Translations under genes and position numbers: made by a program
Part shown: positions 1 through 5,464 of the stretch, in pieces
How positions within the stretch are numbered: the first letter of the stretch is position 1
How the letters are laid out: every line of letters begins with the position of its first letter
The notes under the pieces: model-generated
Told to the model about the DNA's origin: nothing
The model's input: the letters and a program-made list of their open reading frames with translations, nothing else
The model's database searches: none
From: Candidatus Aminicenantota bacterium
GTDB taxonomy: Bacteria > Acidobacteriota > Aminicenantia > Aminicenantales > Aminicenantaceae
Direction: 5' to 3'
NCBI GenBank assembly: GCA_030673995.1
Contig: DAOUYU010000097.1
Location: 1 to 6,599 of the forward strand
DNA: 6,599 nt

Positions 1-24
1 AGGGCACGATGGGTTGGAACTGGG

Positions 25-50
25 GAGAGGCAGGAGCGATCCTGCTTCTC
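25..50. repeat. 11-bp hairpin with a GCGA tetraloop
   Basis: GAGAGGCAGGA (25-35) and TCCTGCTTCTC (40-50) pair over 11 positions with one G.T wobble, closed by the loop GCGA, which fits the GNRA tetraloop pattern. No T-run follows (the next bases are taccaaataa), so it is not a standard intrinsic terminator. It could be the 3' hairpin of an upstream transcript or part of a repeat cut by the window edge. Confidence 0.4.
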
Positions 51-58
51 TACCAAAT

Positions 59-69
59 AATAATTCAGG
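59..69 (+). repeat. Solitary right end of the window's repeat family
   Basis: AATAATTCAGG is identical to the last 11 bases of all three full copies (420-430, 1527-1537, 4171-4181), and the following C also matches copies 1 and 3. The sequence to its left does not match an element interior, so it is either a remnant or the edge of a truncated neighbour. It sits 3 bases from the left end of copy 1, giving a right-end to left-end junction. Confidence 0.45.
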
Positions 70-72
70 CAG

Positions 73-430
73 GCTGGATTATTCACGAGTCGAGATTGCT
101 GTAGCGGCGAGGCCGCAGCCCATGAAGCTGTAGTGAACTACCGCGAATGGGCTGCAACGAAGCCCCACGTGGTCGCGAGGAGCGAAGTGAGGCGGCAATC
201 CCATGCTTGTGGCGAATCATCATGAGATCGCCACGCTTCGCTCGCGATGACAATTTAATTATAATAAAGGTCGTCAGATTTGCTCGCCCGTAGGGTAAAA
301 AGTGCCGATGATTATTGAAAGAAAACTCAACGAATGAAGTGATTCATATGATTTTGTGAATATCATGCAAAGAAAGCAGATATCATTGAAAATAGATAAT
401 GGTATCGGCAGTTTATATGAATAATTCAGG
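73..430 (+). repeat. MITE-like structured repeat, copy 1 (with nested insertion)
   Basis: This is the first of three same-orientation copies. Its left end reads GCTGGATTATTCA (73-85), where copies 2 and 3 have CCTGG, and its right end is TGAATAATTCAGG (418-430). The stretch 76-164 differs from copy 3 (3930-4018) at a single base. Hairpins seen are GCGGC/GCCGC (104-108 with 112-116), GCAGCCCAT/ATGGGCTGC (115-123 with 147-155), and an inner GTAG/CTAC (130-133 with 138-141). A subterminal pair GCCGAT/ATCGGC (304-309 with 404-409) encloses a variable interior. The copy is about 100 bases longer than the others because its third hairpin is replaced by other sequence (165-275). It contains no plausible gene. 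The right end is followed after two bases by the AGGAGG site of the dehydrogenase gene. No target-site duplication is evident. Confidence 0.85.
165..275. repeat. Second palindromic repeat nested in copy 1
   Basis: Copies 2 and 3 continue from gaagcc directly into gatg..gtgagatcggctcgcccg. Copy 1 instead carries about 111 bases here before rejoining at agatttgctcgcccg. The insert has imperfect inverted arms: a left arm around 168-204 (TCGCGAGGAGCGAAG, GGCGGCAATCCCATG) and a right arm around 221-251 (CATGAGATCGCCACG, CTTCGCTCGCGATGAC). Its style (gagatcgccacgcttcgctcgcgatgac) resembles short palindromic intergenic repeats seen in many bacterial genomes, but I cannot assign a named family. The insertion removed the AGCCGAT/ATCGGCT hairpin that copies 2 and 3 keep. 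Confidence 0.6.
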
Positions 431-444
431 CTAGGAGGATTTGG

Positions 445-1281
445 ATGTTCAAGGGAAAAATAATCGTAATGACCGGGGCAGCTGGAGGTATTGGTTCAGC
501 TACGGCACGTCTTTTTGCCCAACAGGGTGCCACTTTAGTATTAACTGATATTGCGAGTGAAAAGTTAAAAGAATTAGGAGAGGATCTGAATAATTCAGGA
601 GCTGAAACACTGCTTGTTGAGCATAATGTCACAGACCCTGAGTCCTGGCAATCGCTCATGGAGAGAGTTAAAAAGGAATATGGCAAAATTGATGTTCTTT
701 TGAATATTGCCGGTGTTGTTCAGCCGGGGGCTGCGGACAGAGTAACTCTGGATGAAGTCCAGCACCAGGTTTCAATAAACCTGTTAGGAACGATTTATGG
801 ATGCAGGGCTGGTTTAAGTGTCATGAAAAAACAGGGCTTTGGCAAAATTATCAATATTGCGTCGTTAGGAAGTATTGTTCCAATGCCTGGCGAAGCAATC
901 TACTGTGCTACAAAATATGCTGTCCGGGGATATTCTCTTGCACTCCATGCTGAATACCATAACTCTCCTGTAGAAATAACTGTGGTTTGTCCTGATTCTG
1001 TAGATACTCCACAGCTTGATTATGAACTTTTACATGATGAGGCCGTGCTTTCCTTTATCGGGGAACCCCTAAAGCCTGAAAAGGTAGCAAAAGGAATCCT
1101 CAAAGCAGCGCGCAAAAAAAAGCCTGAGATACTCATCCCGGCCGGAATGGGGCTTATCTACAGGATCGGGATGGCTTTTCCCAGGATTTTCTTTTTTCTT
1201 GTGCCTCTGCTGGAAAAAATGGGAAGAAAAACAATCAGAAAAAGACGGGAAAAAAAGAAACAAAAAGAAGACGGCAACTAA
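445..1281 (+). CDS. Short-chain dehydrogenase/reductase (classical SDR) with C-terminal membrane-anchor-like tail
   Basis: This 278-residue protein is predicted to be an NAD(P)(H)-dependent oxidoreductase with a Rossmann fold. Seen in the sequence: the nucleotide-binding motif TGAAGGIG (10-17); D35 at the end of the second strand, which usually favours NAD(H); NIAG (87-90, normally NNAG); and a catalytic set N112, S140, Y153, K157 (YCATK). After the core comes CPDSVDTP (182-189), where most SDRs have PG.V.T. The C-terminus adds a hydrophobic stretch (about 240-258, with FFFLVPLL) and a very basic tail (261-275), suggesting anchoring on the inner face of a membrane. The ATG has a strong AGGAGG 6 bases upstream (433-438), abutting repeat copy 1. 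The TAA stop lies at the left boundary of copy 2. The substrate is unknown. A lipid ketone such as a 3-ketosphinganine-like compound is possible, because that reductase family has P-D-(T/S)-D-T-P at this position and is membrane-bound, but this is inference. Confidence 0.93.
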   Translation: MFKGKIIVMTGAAGGIGSATARLFAQQGATLVLTDIASEKLKELGEDLNNSGAETLLVEHNVTDPESWQSLMERVKKEYGKIDVLLNIAGVVQPGAADRVTLDEVQHQVSINLLGTIYGCRAGLSVMKKQGFGKIINIASLGSIVPMPGEAIYCATKYAVRGYSLALHAEYHNSPVEITVVCPDSVDTPQLDYELLHDEAVLSFIGEPLKPEKVAKGILKAARKKKPEILIPAGMGLIYRIGMAFPRIFFFLVPLLEKMGRKTIRKRREKKKQKEDGN

Positions 1282-1537
1282 CCTGGATTATTCACGAGTC
1301 GAGATTGCTGTAGCGGCGAGGCCGCAGCCCATGAAGCTGTGGTAAGCCCACTGCGAATGGGCTGCAACGAAGCCGATGTAGTGAGATCGGCTCGCCCGGA
1401 GGGTAAAAAGTGCCGCCTTATAATAAAATTGAGAACATGGAAGACAGTCTGAATCTTGGTTATGAGAAAAACAATATAAAGAGCCCATATCATTGAAAAT
1501 AAGATATGGGGGCGGCAGTTTTTATGAATAATTCAGG
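1282..1537 (+). repeat. MITE-like structured repeat, copy 2
   Basis: The ends are CCTGGATTATTCA (1282-1294) and TGAATAATTCAGG (1525-1537), an inverted repeat with one mismatch. The left core matches copies 1 and 3. The inner stem is GTGG/CCAC (1339-1342 with 1348-1351) instead of GTAG/CTAC, which is a compensated change. A third hairpin AGCCGAT/ATCGGCT (1371-1377 with 1386-1392) is intact. The subterminal stem is GCCGCC/GGCGGC (1412-1417 with 1511-1516), preceded by TAAAAAG and followed by AGTTTTTA. Inside, CCCATATC and GATATGGG (1487-1494 with 1502-1509) form an extra 8-bp hairpin. The bases ACTAA just before the left end are shared with copy 3 and include the dehydrogenase stop codon. The copy fills nearly the whole intergenic gap. 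Confidence 0.87.
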
Positions 1538-1548
1538 ATGATTCTGTA

Positions 1549-2331
1549 ATGTCTGAAGATCTAAAGGAGAGTGAAGTGCGAAAGGAGGATGACTTTTTTT
1601 GTTTCTGGCTTTTTATCTTTGGTTCCATATTTGCCTTTTTTCATATGGAGCCGACTTTTCTCGAAAGCTTTCTGATGAGCCCTTTAACATGGGGTGATGC
1701 GCTAGATTTTTTCACTCCTTTTGCGGTGGTTCCTACAGCCTATTTTCTTTATTCACATATAAATAGATATTCCCGCTCTCATCCCAGTCCACATCCTTCC
1801 CCTAAAATACTAAACACTTTAGGCAAAGTTACTTTAGCCCTCGGATTTTTGCTTTATATAGAAGGGCATGGTCTCCATCTCTCGGCAAATTCCATCGCCA
1901 GACTTCTGCAGAGCATGAAAGGCTCGGAGCTGTACAGAGCGACTTATCTTTTTGATGAGATAATCAGCCATATTATATGGGATGTAGGTTTTTTCCTGAT
2001 ATCTGTGGGTTTAATACTTTTAGCTTGTAAGATTTCCTTCAAATCTCTTTCCTGGAAAAACATTGCTTTGCTATCCATGGGAGCTGCATCATTTGGTATT
2101 GCTTTTACAGCGAATGGAATAGAGGGGCAGACGGTTATTTTTTCTTTTCCCGCTGCTGGAGCAGGTTTTTGTCTTGCTCTTTTCTTTTATTTGGGAAGAA
2201 AAAAAGAGAAGAACTCAAATCCTTTTCTTTATTTTTTCCTCAGTGCTTATTGTCTAAGTCTCATCCTATTCGCCTATTGGGGAATAAAGCACTCCGGCTT
2301 TCCTCAATTCAGTGAGTTAGGCTGGATCTAG
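1549..2331 (+). CDS. Polytopic membrane protein of unknown function with conserved-looking His/Asp/Glu residues
   Basis: I do not recognise a named family. The product (260 residues from the ATG) has a charged N-terminus and about seven hydrophobic segments: roughly 16-32, 51-70, 93-105, 142-160, 170-187, 196-215 and 226-244. Polar residues sit in or beside membrane segments: E105, H107 and H110 in YIEGHGLHLSANS, D136, E137 and H141 in FDEIISHIIWD, and E192 in NGIEGQT. This pattern would suit a metal site of a membrane hydrolase, as in the CREST superfamily (alkaline ceramidases, PAQR receptors), but I cannot show homology. The start is uncertain. ATG 1549 has only the AGG of the repeat end 11 bases upstream, whereas an in-frame GTG at 1576 has AAGGAG at ideal spacing and would give 251 residues. 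The gene follows repeat copy 2 and ends in TAG three bases before the stop of the convergent pepD gene. Confidence 0.85.
   Translation: MSEDLKESEVRKEDDFFCFWLFIFGSIFAFFHMEPTFLESFLMSPLTWGDALDFFTPFAVVPTAYFLYSHINRYSRSHPSPHPSPKILNTLGKVTLALGFLLYIEGHGLHLSANSIARLLQSMKGSELYRATYLFDEIISHIIWDVGFFLISVGLILLACKISFKSLSWKNIALLSMGAASFGIAFTANGIEGQTVIFSFPAAGAGFCLALFFYLGRKKEKNSNPFLYFFLSAYCLSLILFAYWGIKHSGFPQFSELGWI
1564..1569 (+). promoter_or_regulatory. Shine-Dalgarno site favouring the internal GTG start (1576)
   Basis: AAGGAG lies 6 bases before an in-frame GTG (codon 10 of the membrane protein). The upstream ATG at 1549 lacks a comparable site. The nine residues between the two starts are hydrophilic and precede the first membrane segment, so the choice does not affect topology. 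Confidence 0.4.
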
Positions 2332-2343
2332 CGATCAGGCTAG
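2328..2343. other. Small hairpin spanning two convergent stop codons
   Basis: CTAGC (2328-2332) and GCTAG (2339-2343) form a perfect 5-bp stem with a 6-base loop. It covers the TAG of the membrane protein gene (2329-2331) and the TGA of pepD (complement of 2335-2337). There is no T-run on either strand, so terminator function is doubtful, but no other terminator candidate exists between these convergent genes. Confidence 0.25.
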
Positions 2344-3789
2344 TTCGGCGAGTACTTCAGAAAGGAATGTCCAGAATGTTTCTACTGAGCCGATGTGGAC
2401 CCTTTCCTCTGGGGAATGTGGATGCTCGATGGTGGGGCCGAACGATATCATATCCATACCAGGGAACTTTTCTCCTATGATCCCACATTCAAGACCGGCA
2501 TGAATGGCTTCAACCTTTGCCTCTTTTTGAAAAGTCTTGAGGTGAACTTCTTTTAAGGTTTTAAGTAGAGGAGACTGCAGGTTGGGAGTCCAGCCGGGAT
2601 AGCCCTCTGGCTGGAAGACCTTTGCTCCAACCTGTTCGGATGTCTGTAAGATTTTATCTCTTGTGGCCTTAAGCTGTGACGCCACAGCACTGCGGCTGCT
2701 GCAGATAATTTGAACATGGTCCTCATGGGTATGAATGATGGCCAGATTAGTGGAAGTTTCCACAAGGCCTTCAATTTCAGGGTGCATGGCGATAACACCG
2801 TGAGGAAGGGAAGAAAGAAGACGGAGTAGGGTATTCTTGGTATCCGGAAGTAAGGTGTTTTCTTTTTGTTCATCTGATTTTTCGAAAGAAAATTTGGCTT
2901 CTTTCTCGACAGCGCTGAATTCGGAATGTAGTTTTTCGAAGGTTTCTTGAAGAGAAGAAAAAAGACTTTGACTTTGGGCGGGATCAACGATGAGGTCAGC
3001 CCATGCTTCACGAGCGATGGCGTTTCGTTTGTTTCCACCTTCCATCCTGACCAGTTCAAACGGGAATTCTTCCTTACTTTCCGAGAGCATCTGAGTGAGA
3101 AATAATATAGCATTTCCTCGTCCCTGGCTGATATCGATCCCGGAATGCCCTCCTCTCAGTCCAAAGATTTTCAGCCTGTAAAGGTCCCCAACGTCAGGTT
3201 CTTTCCTCTGCAGGGGAAAGGTGATTTCTGAATCAGCTCCGCCGGCACAGCCAATGGTAAATACTCCCTCATCTTCGCTATCCAGATTGAGAAATATTCT
3301 CCCCTTAAGAAAATTTGCTTCTATTTTTGTAGCTCCGGTAAGACCTGTTTCTTCGTCCACCGTGAAGAGAAACTCTAAAGGTCCGTGCTCAAGGTCTGTA
3401 TCCTCCATAATAGCGAGAGAAGCAGCAAGGCCAATTCCATTATCTGAGCCAAGGGTGGTTCCTATAGCCTGCATCCAGTCTCCTTTGATCTCAGCTTTAA
3501 TCGCGTCTTTTGTGAAGTCATGGACAACATCGGAGTTCTTTTCACAGACCATGTCTATATGTCCTTGGAGAATTACTACTTCAGCATTTTCATGACCAGG
3601 CGTTGCTTTCTTTTCGACGACAACGTTTCCGATATTATCTCTTTTCCAGGCTAAATTGAAACGCTCTGCCACAGAAATAATATAGTCGCCTAAAGCTGTT
3701 TCATCACCTGAACCGTGGGGAATTTTAAGGATTTGTTCGAAATGTTTCCAGAGATGAGATGGTTTTAGTCCTTCAAAAATAGATGACAT
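2335..3789 (-). CDS. pepD: Aminoacyl-histidine dipeptidase (peptidase D, M20C metallopeptidase)
   Basis: This cytosolic, zinc-type dipeptidase is predicted to cleave Xaa-His and other dipeptides in peptide recycling. At 484 residues it has the usual length for PepD. Expected M20 metal ligands and catalytic residues are all visible: H77 and D79 in QGHIDMV, D116 in GSDNGIG, the E146-E147 pair in TVDEETG, D170 in LNLDSEDEG, and H458 in IEHPHSPEERV near the C-terminus. The GLRGGHSGIDI segment belongs to the lid/dimerisation domain. There is no signal peptide, consistent with the cytosol. The ATG is supported by GGGAGG (complement of 3797-3802) seven bases upstream. It is a single-gene unit on the minus strand, convergent with the membrane protein gene and divergent from galK, with repeat copy 3 between. 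The gene looks intact. Confidence 0.95.
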   Translation of the reverse strand: MSSIFEGLKPSHLWKHFEQILKIPHGSGDETALGDYIISVAERFNLAWKRDNIGNVVVEKKATPGHENAEVVILQGHIDMVCEKNSDVVHDFTKDAIKAEIKGDWMQAIGTTLGSDNGIGLAASLAIMEDTDLEHGPLEFLFTVDEETGLTGATKIEANFLKGRIFLNLDSEDEGVFTIGCAGGADSEITFPLQRKEPDVGDLYRLKIFGLRGGHSGIDISQGRGNAILFLTQMLSESKEEFPFELVRMEGGNKRNAIAREAWADLIVDPAQSQSLFSSLQETFEKLHSEFSAVEKEAKFSFEKSDEQKENTLLPDTKNTLLRLLSSLPHGVIAMHPEIEGLVETSTNLAIIHTHEDHVQIICSSRSAVASQLKATRDKILQTSEQVGAKVFQPEGYPGWTPNLQSPLLKTLKEVHLKTFQKEAKVEAIHAGLECGIIGEKFPGMDMISFGPTIEHPHSPEERVHIGSVETFWTFLSEVLAELA

Positions 3790-3814
3790 TCATTATCCTC
3801 CCATATATAACATA

Positions 3815-3833
3815 TTTATTTTTCAAAAATAAA
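3815..3833. promoter_or_regulatory. Perfect AT-rich palindrome in the pepD leader
   Basis: TTTATTTTT (3815-3823) and AAAAATAAA (3825-3833) are exact inverted repeats around a single C. The site lies 13 bases upstream of the pepD Shine-Dalgarno site, inside the presumed 5' leader. It could be an operator for a dimeric regulator or simply A/T-rich symmetry. Confidence 0.3.
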
Positions 3834-3838
3834 GGTGA

Positions 3839-3867
3839 ATAATGACATAAAAATAATGCAGATTCAA
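3839..3867 (-). promoter_or_regulatory. Candidate sigma-70-type promoter for pepD
   Basis: On the minus strand, TTGAAT (complement of 3862-3867) is separated by 17 bases from CATTAT (complement of 3839-3844). Each hexamer matches the consensus at four of six positions. The transcript would begin about 45 bases before the start codon. The -35 overlaps one arm of the 3866-3890 palindrome. In such A/T-rich DNA this is only suggestive. Confidence 0.3.
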
Positions 3868-3890
3868 GAAAAATTCTAAAAATTTTTCTT
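3866..3890. promoter_or_regulatory. Perfect 10-bp inverted repeat between pepD and repeat copy 3
   Basis: AAGAAAAATT (3866-3875) and AATTTTTCTT (3881-3890) are exact inverted repeats with a 5-base loop. The position overlaps the proposed -35 of pepD, so an operator is possible. Because the arms are A/T-rich and followed by ttc on the plus strand, a weak terminator is an alternative. Confidence 0.3.
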
Positions 3891-3926
3891 TTCTGACTTA
3901 AAAATTTCCAATTTCGTGGTGACTAA

Positions 3927-4181
3927 CCTGGATTATTCACGAGTCGAGATTGCTGTAGCGGCAAGGCCGCAGCCCATGAAGCTGTAGTGAACTACCGCGA
4001 ATGGGCTGCAACGAAGCCGATGCGGTGAGATCGGCTCGCCCGAAGGGTAAAAAATGCCGACATTTGATAGAAATATTACAACAAACATAGTGATAGTCTT
4101 TATTTTACTGAAAACCGGGCTATAATGTTAATATTATTGAAGATAAATGAAGGTGTCGGCAGTTTTTATGAATAATTCAGG
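3927..4181 (+). repeat. MITE-like structured repeat, copy 3
   Basis: The ends are CCTGGATTATTCA (3927-3939) and TGAATAATTCAGG (4169-4181). The left core matches copy 1 except for one base, which falls in the loop of the GCGGC/GCCGC hairpin. Also present are GCAGCCCAT/ATGGGCTGC, the inner GTAG/CTAC (3984-3987 with 3992-3995), the AGCCGAT/ATCGGCT hairpin (4015-4021 with 4030-4036), and a 7-bp subterminal stem GCCGACA/TGTCGGC (4056-4062 with 4154-4160). It separates divergent pepD and galK. It is 255 bases long against 256 for copy 2, although the two interiors have little sequence in common. Confidence 0.87.
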
Positions 4182-4244
4182 CTGATTGCTCTATCAGAGA
4201 TGCTGGTTTTGGGAACTAACTGCAGCGACCATTCTCTTTCGTAT

Positions 4245-4274
4245 TTGACTTTTCTTTTTTATTTTATTTAAAAT
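4245..4274 (+). promoter_or_regulatory. Sigma-70-type promoter for galK
   Basis: TTGACT (4245-4250, five of six matches to the -35 consensus) and TAAAAT (4269-4274, five of six to the -10) are separated by 18 bases. Transcription should start about 6-8 bases after the -10, near 4281, leaving a 5' leader of only about 8 bases before the galK ATG. This agrees with the absence of any Shine-Dalgarno site there. Confidence 0.55.
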
Positions 4275-4288
4275 TCATGTGATTCCAT

Positions 4289-5464
4289 ATGGAAAAATCT
4301 TTAAGCCTTGTCTTCAAAAAAATCTATAATTCAGCTCCAGATGTTTTATCCTTTGCGCCGGGCAGGGTAAATATTATCGGGGAACACACAGATTACAATC
4401 AAGGTTATGTCCTTCCTGCAGCCCTAAACCTGAGGATTTATTTTCTCGCCTCCAGAAGGCAGGATGATGAAGTCTTTATTTGGGCGGAAAATTTCAAAAA
4501 AAAGGACACGTTTTCTCTAAATAATATTTCATTCTGCCAGCGAAATAAATGGGCCAATTACGTCAAAGGCATTTTTTGGATTCTGATGGAAGAAGGCCTG
4601 ACCCCTGGCGGAATGAACGGCATCATCTGGGGCGATATTCCTCTTGAGGCAGGATTAAGTTCATCCGCGGCTCTTGAGGTGTCGGTCATTCAGGGTTTAA
4701 ACACACTTTTCAGGCTGGGCCTTGCCCCCAAGAAAATGGCAGAGTTAGCACAGAAGGCAGAAAATGATTTTGTCGGCGTGAAATGCGGCCTCATGGATCA
4801 GTTCATTTCAGTTTTTGGCCGGAAGAACAAGGCTATGTTTTTGGATTGTGAATCACTCGAGTATGAGCTTATTCCTCTTCAACTGGATAAGGCAGAGCTT
4901 CGAATCGTTGTATTTGAGAGTGGAGTTCGGCGAAAATTGGCTTCTTCAGAATACAACAAAAGGCGGATTGAGTCTGCCTGTGCACTCGAGTTTTTAAAAA
5001 AAATCGGGGCTAAAAGCTATAAACAGGCTACGCTCAACATTCTCAAAGATAGAAAGGAAAAAATGGGTGAGGTCCTTTTCAAAAGAGCCAGACATGTTAT
5101 AAGCGAGAACGGAAGAGTAAAAGAGGCAGTCGAAGCATTAAAGGAAAATGATTTTCGGTTTCTGGGGGAACTCCTTTTCCGGTCTCATGAAAGTTTAAGG
5201 GATGATTATGAGGTCTCCTGTCCCGAGCTAGATTTGTTTTATGATACGGCGCGGAAATTTTCAGGTTGTGTGGGAGCACGCCTCACAGGAGCTGGCTTCG
5301 GGGGCTCTGGGATCGCTCTTGTCGAGAAGGAGAGAGTTGATGCTTTCAGGAAGAAACTTCTCGAAGAAGCATCTGAAAGAGGTTTTGTTCGCCCAAAAGT
5401 TTATGAAGTGGAAGTCGGAAAGGGTGCTGAATCTTGTTACTTGAATAGGGAGGAAAAAGGATGA
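4289..5464 (+). CDS. galK: Galactokinase (GHMP kinase)
   Basis: The enzyme phosphorylates alpha-D-galactose to galactose 1-phosphate with ATP, the entry step of the Leloir pathway, in the cytosol. At 391 residues it has the normal length. The galactokinase signature PGRVNIIGEHTDYN spans 24-37 and includes R26, E32, H33 and D35. The GHMP ATP-binding motif GLSSSAALEV is at 122-131. GLMDQF (167-172) holds the catalytic base D170. RLTGAGFGGSGIALV (331-345) is the third GHMP motif. A small departure is FESGVRR (209-215), where many family members have CDTGVRR. No Shine-Dalgarno site precedes the ATG, and the promoter at 4245-4274 predicts an almost leaderless mRNA. The stop overlaps the next gene's start as ATGA, so the two are probably cotranscribed and translationally coupled. 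Some other GHMP sugar kinase acting on galactosamine is less likely given the intact signature. Confidence 0.94.
   Translation: MEKSLSLVFKKIYNSAPDVLSFAPGRVNIIGEHTDYNQGYVLPAALNLRIYFLASRRQDDEVFIWAENFKKKDTFSLNNISFCQRNKWANYVKGIFWILMEEGLTPGGMNGIIWGDIPLEAGLSSSAALEVSVIQGLNTLFRLGLAPKKMAELAQKAENDFVGVKCGLMDQFISVFGRKNKAMFLDCESLEYELIPLQLDKAELRIVVFESGVRRKLASSEYNKRRIESACALEFLKKIGAKSYKQATLNILKDRKEKMGEVLFKRARHVISENGRVKEAVEALKENDFRFLGELLFRSHESLRDDYEVSCPELDLFYDTARKFSGCVGARLTGAGFGGSGIALVEKERVDAFRKKLLEEASERGFVRPKVYEVEVGKGAESCYLNREEKG

Noticed and set aside
386..419. Promoter at the right end of the repeats (TTGAAA ... TATATG)
   Set aside because: The hexamer spacing is 22 bases in copy 1, too long for a standard promoter, and no better pair is found in the other copies.
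1..444. tRNA or other known RNA gene in the left gene-free region
   Set aside because: No cloverleaf or CCA-type end was seen. The hairpins belong to the repeats.
1278..1493. Minus-strand open frames across repeat copy 2 (also 1288-1488)
   Set aside because: They lie inside the structured repeat, have no ribosome site, and the corresponding frames are not kept in copies 1 and 3.
2318..2343. AGGCTGGAT followed by CAGGCTAG, resembling fused left and right repeat ends (an excision footprint)
   Set aside because: The matches are 8-9 bases each, lack the diagnostic TTATTCA and TGAATAA parts, and fall in the coding end of the membrane protein gene. Coincidence is more likely.
2553..3595. Long open frames overlapping pepD (2553-3113 minus, 3221-3595 plus)
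   Set aside because: They are shadows of a well-supported peptidase gene with all its catalytic motifs and show no recognisable protein features.
73..4181. CRISPR array
   Set aside because: The repeats are about 255 bases long with terminal inverted repeats and are separated by genes, with no short regular spacers.
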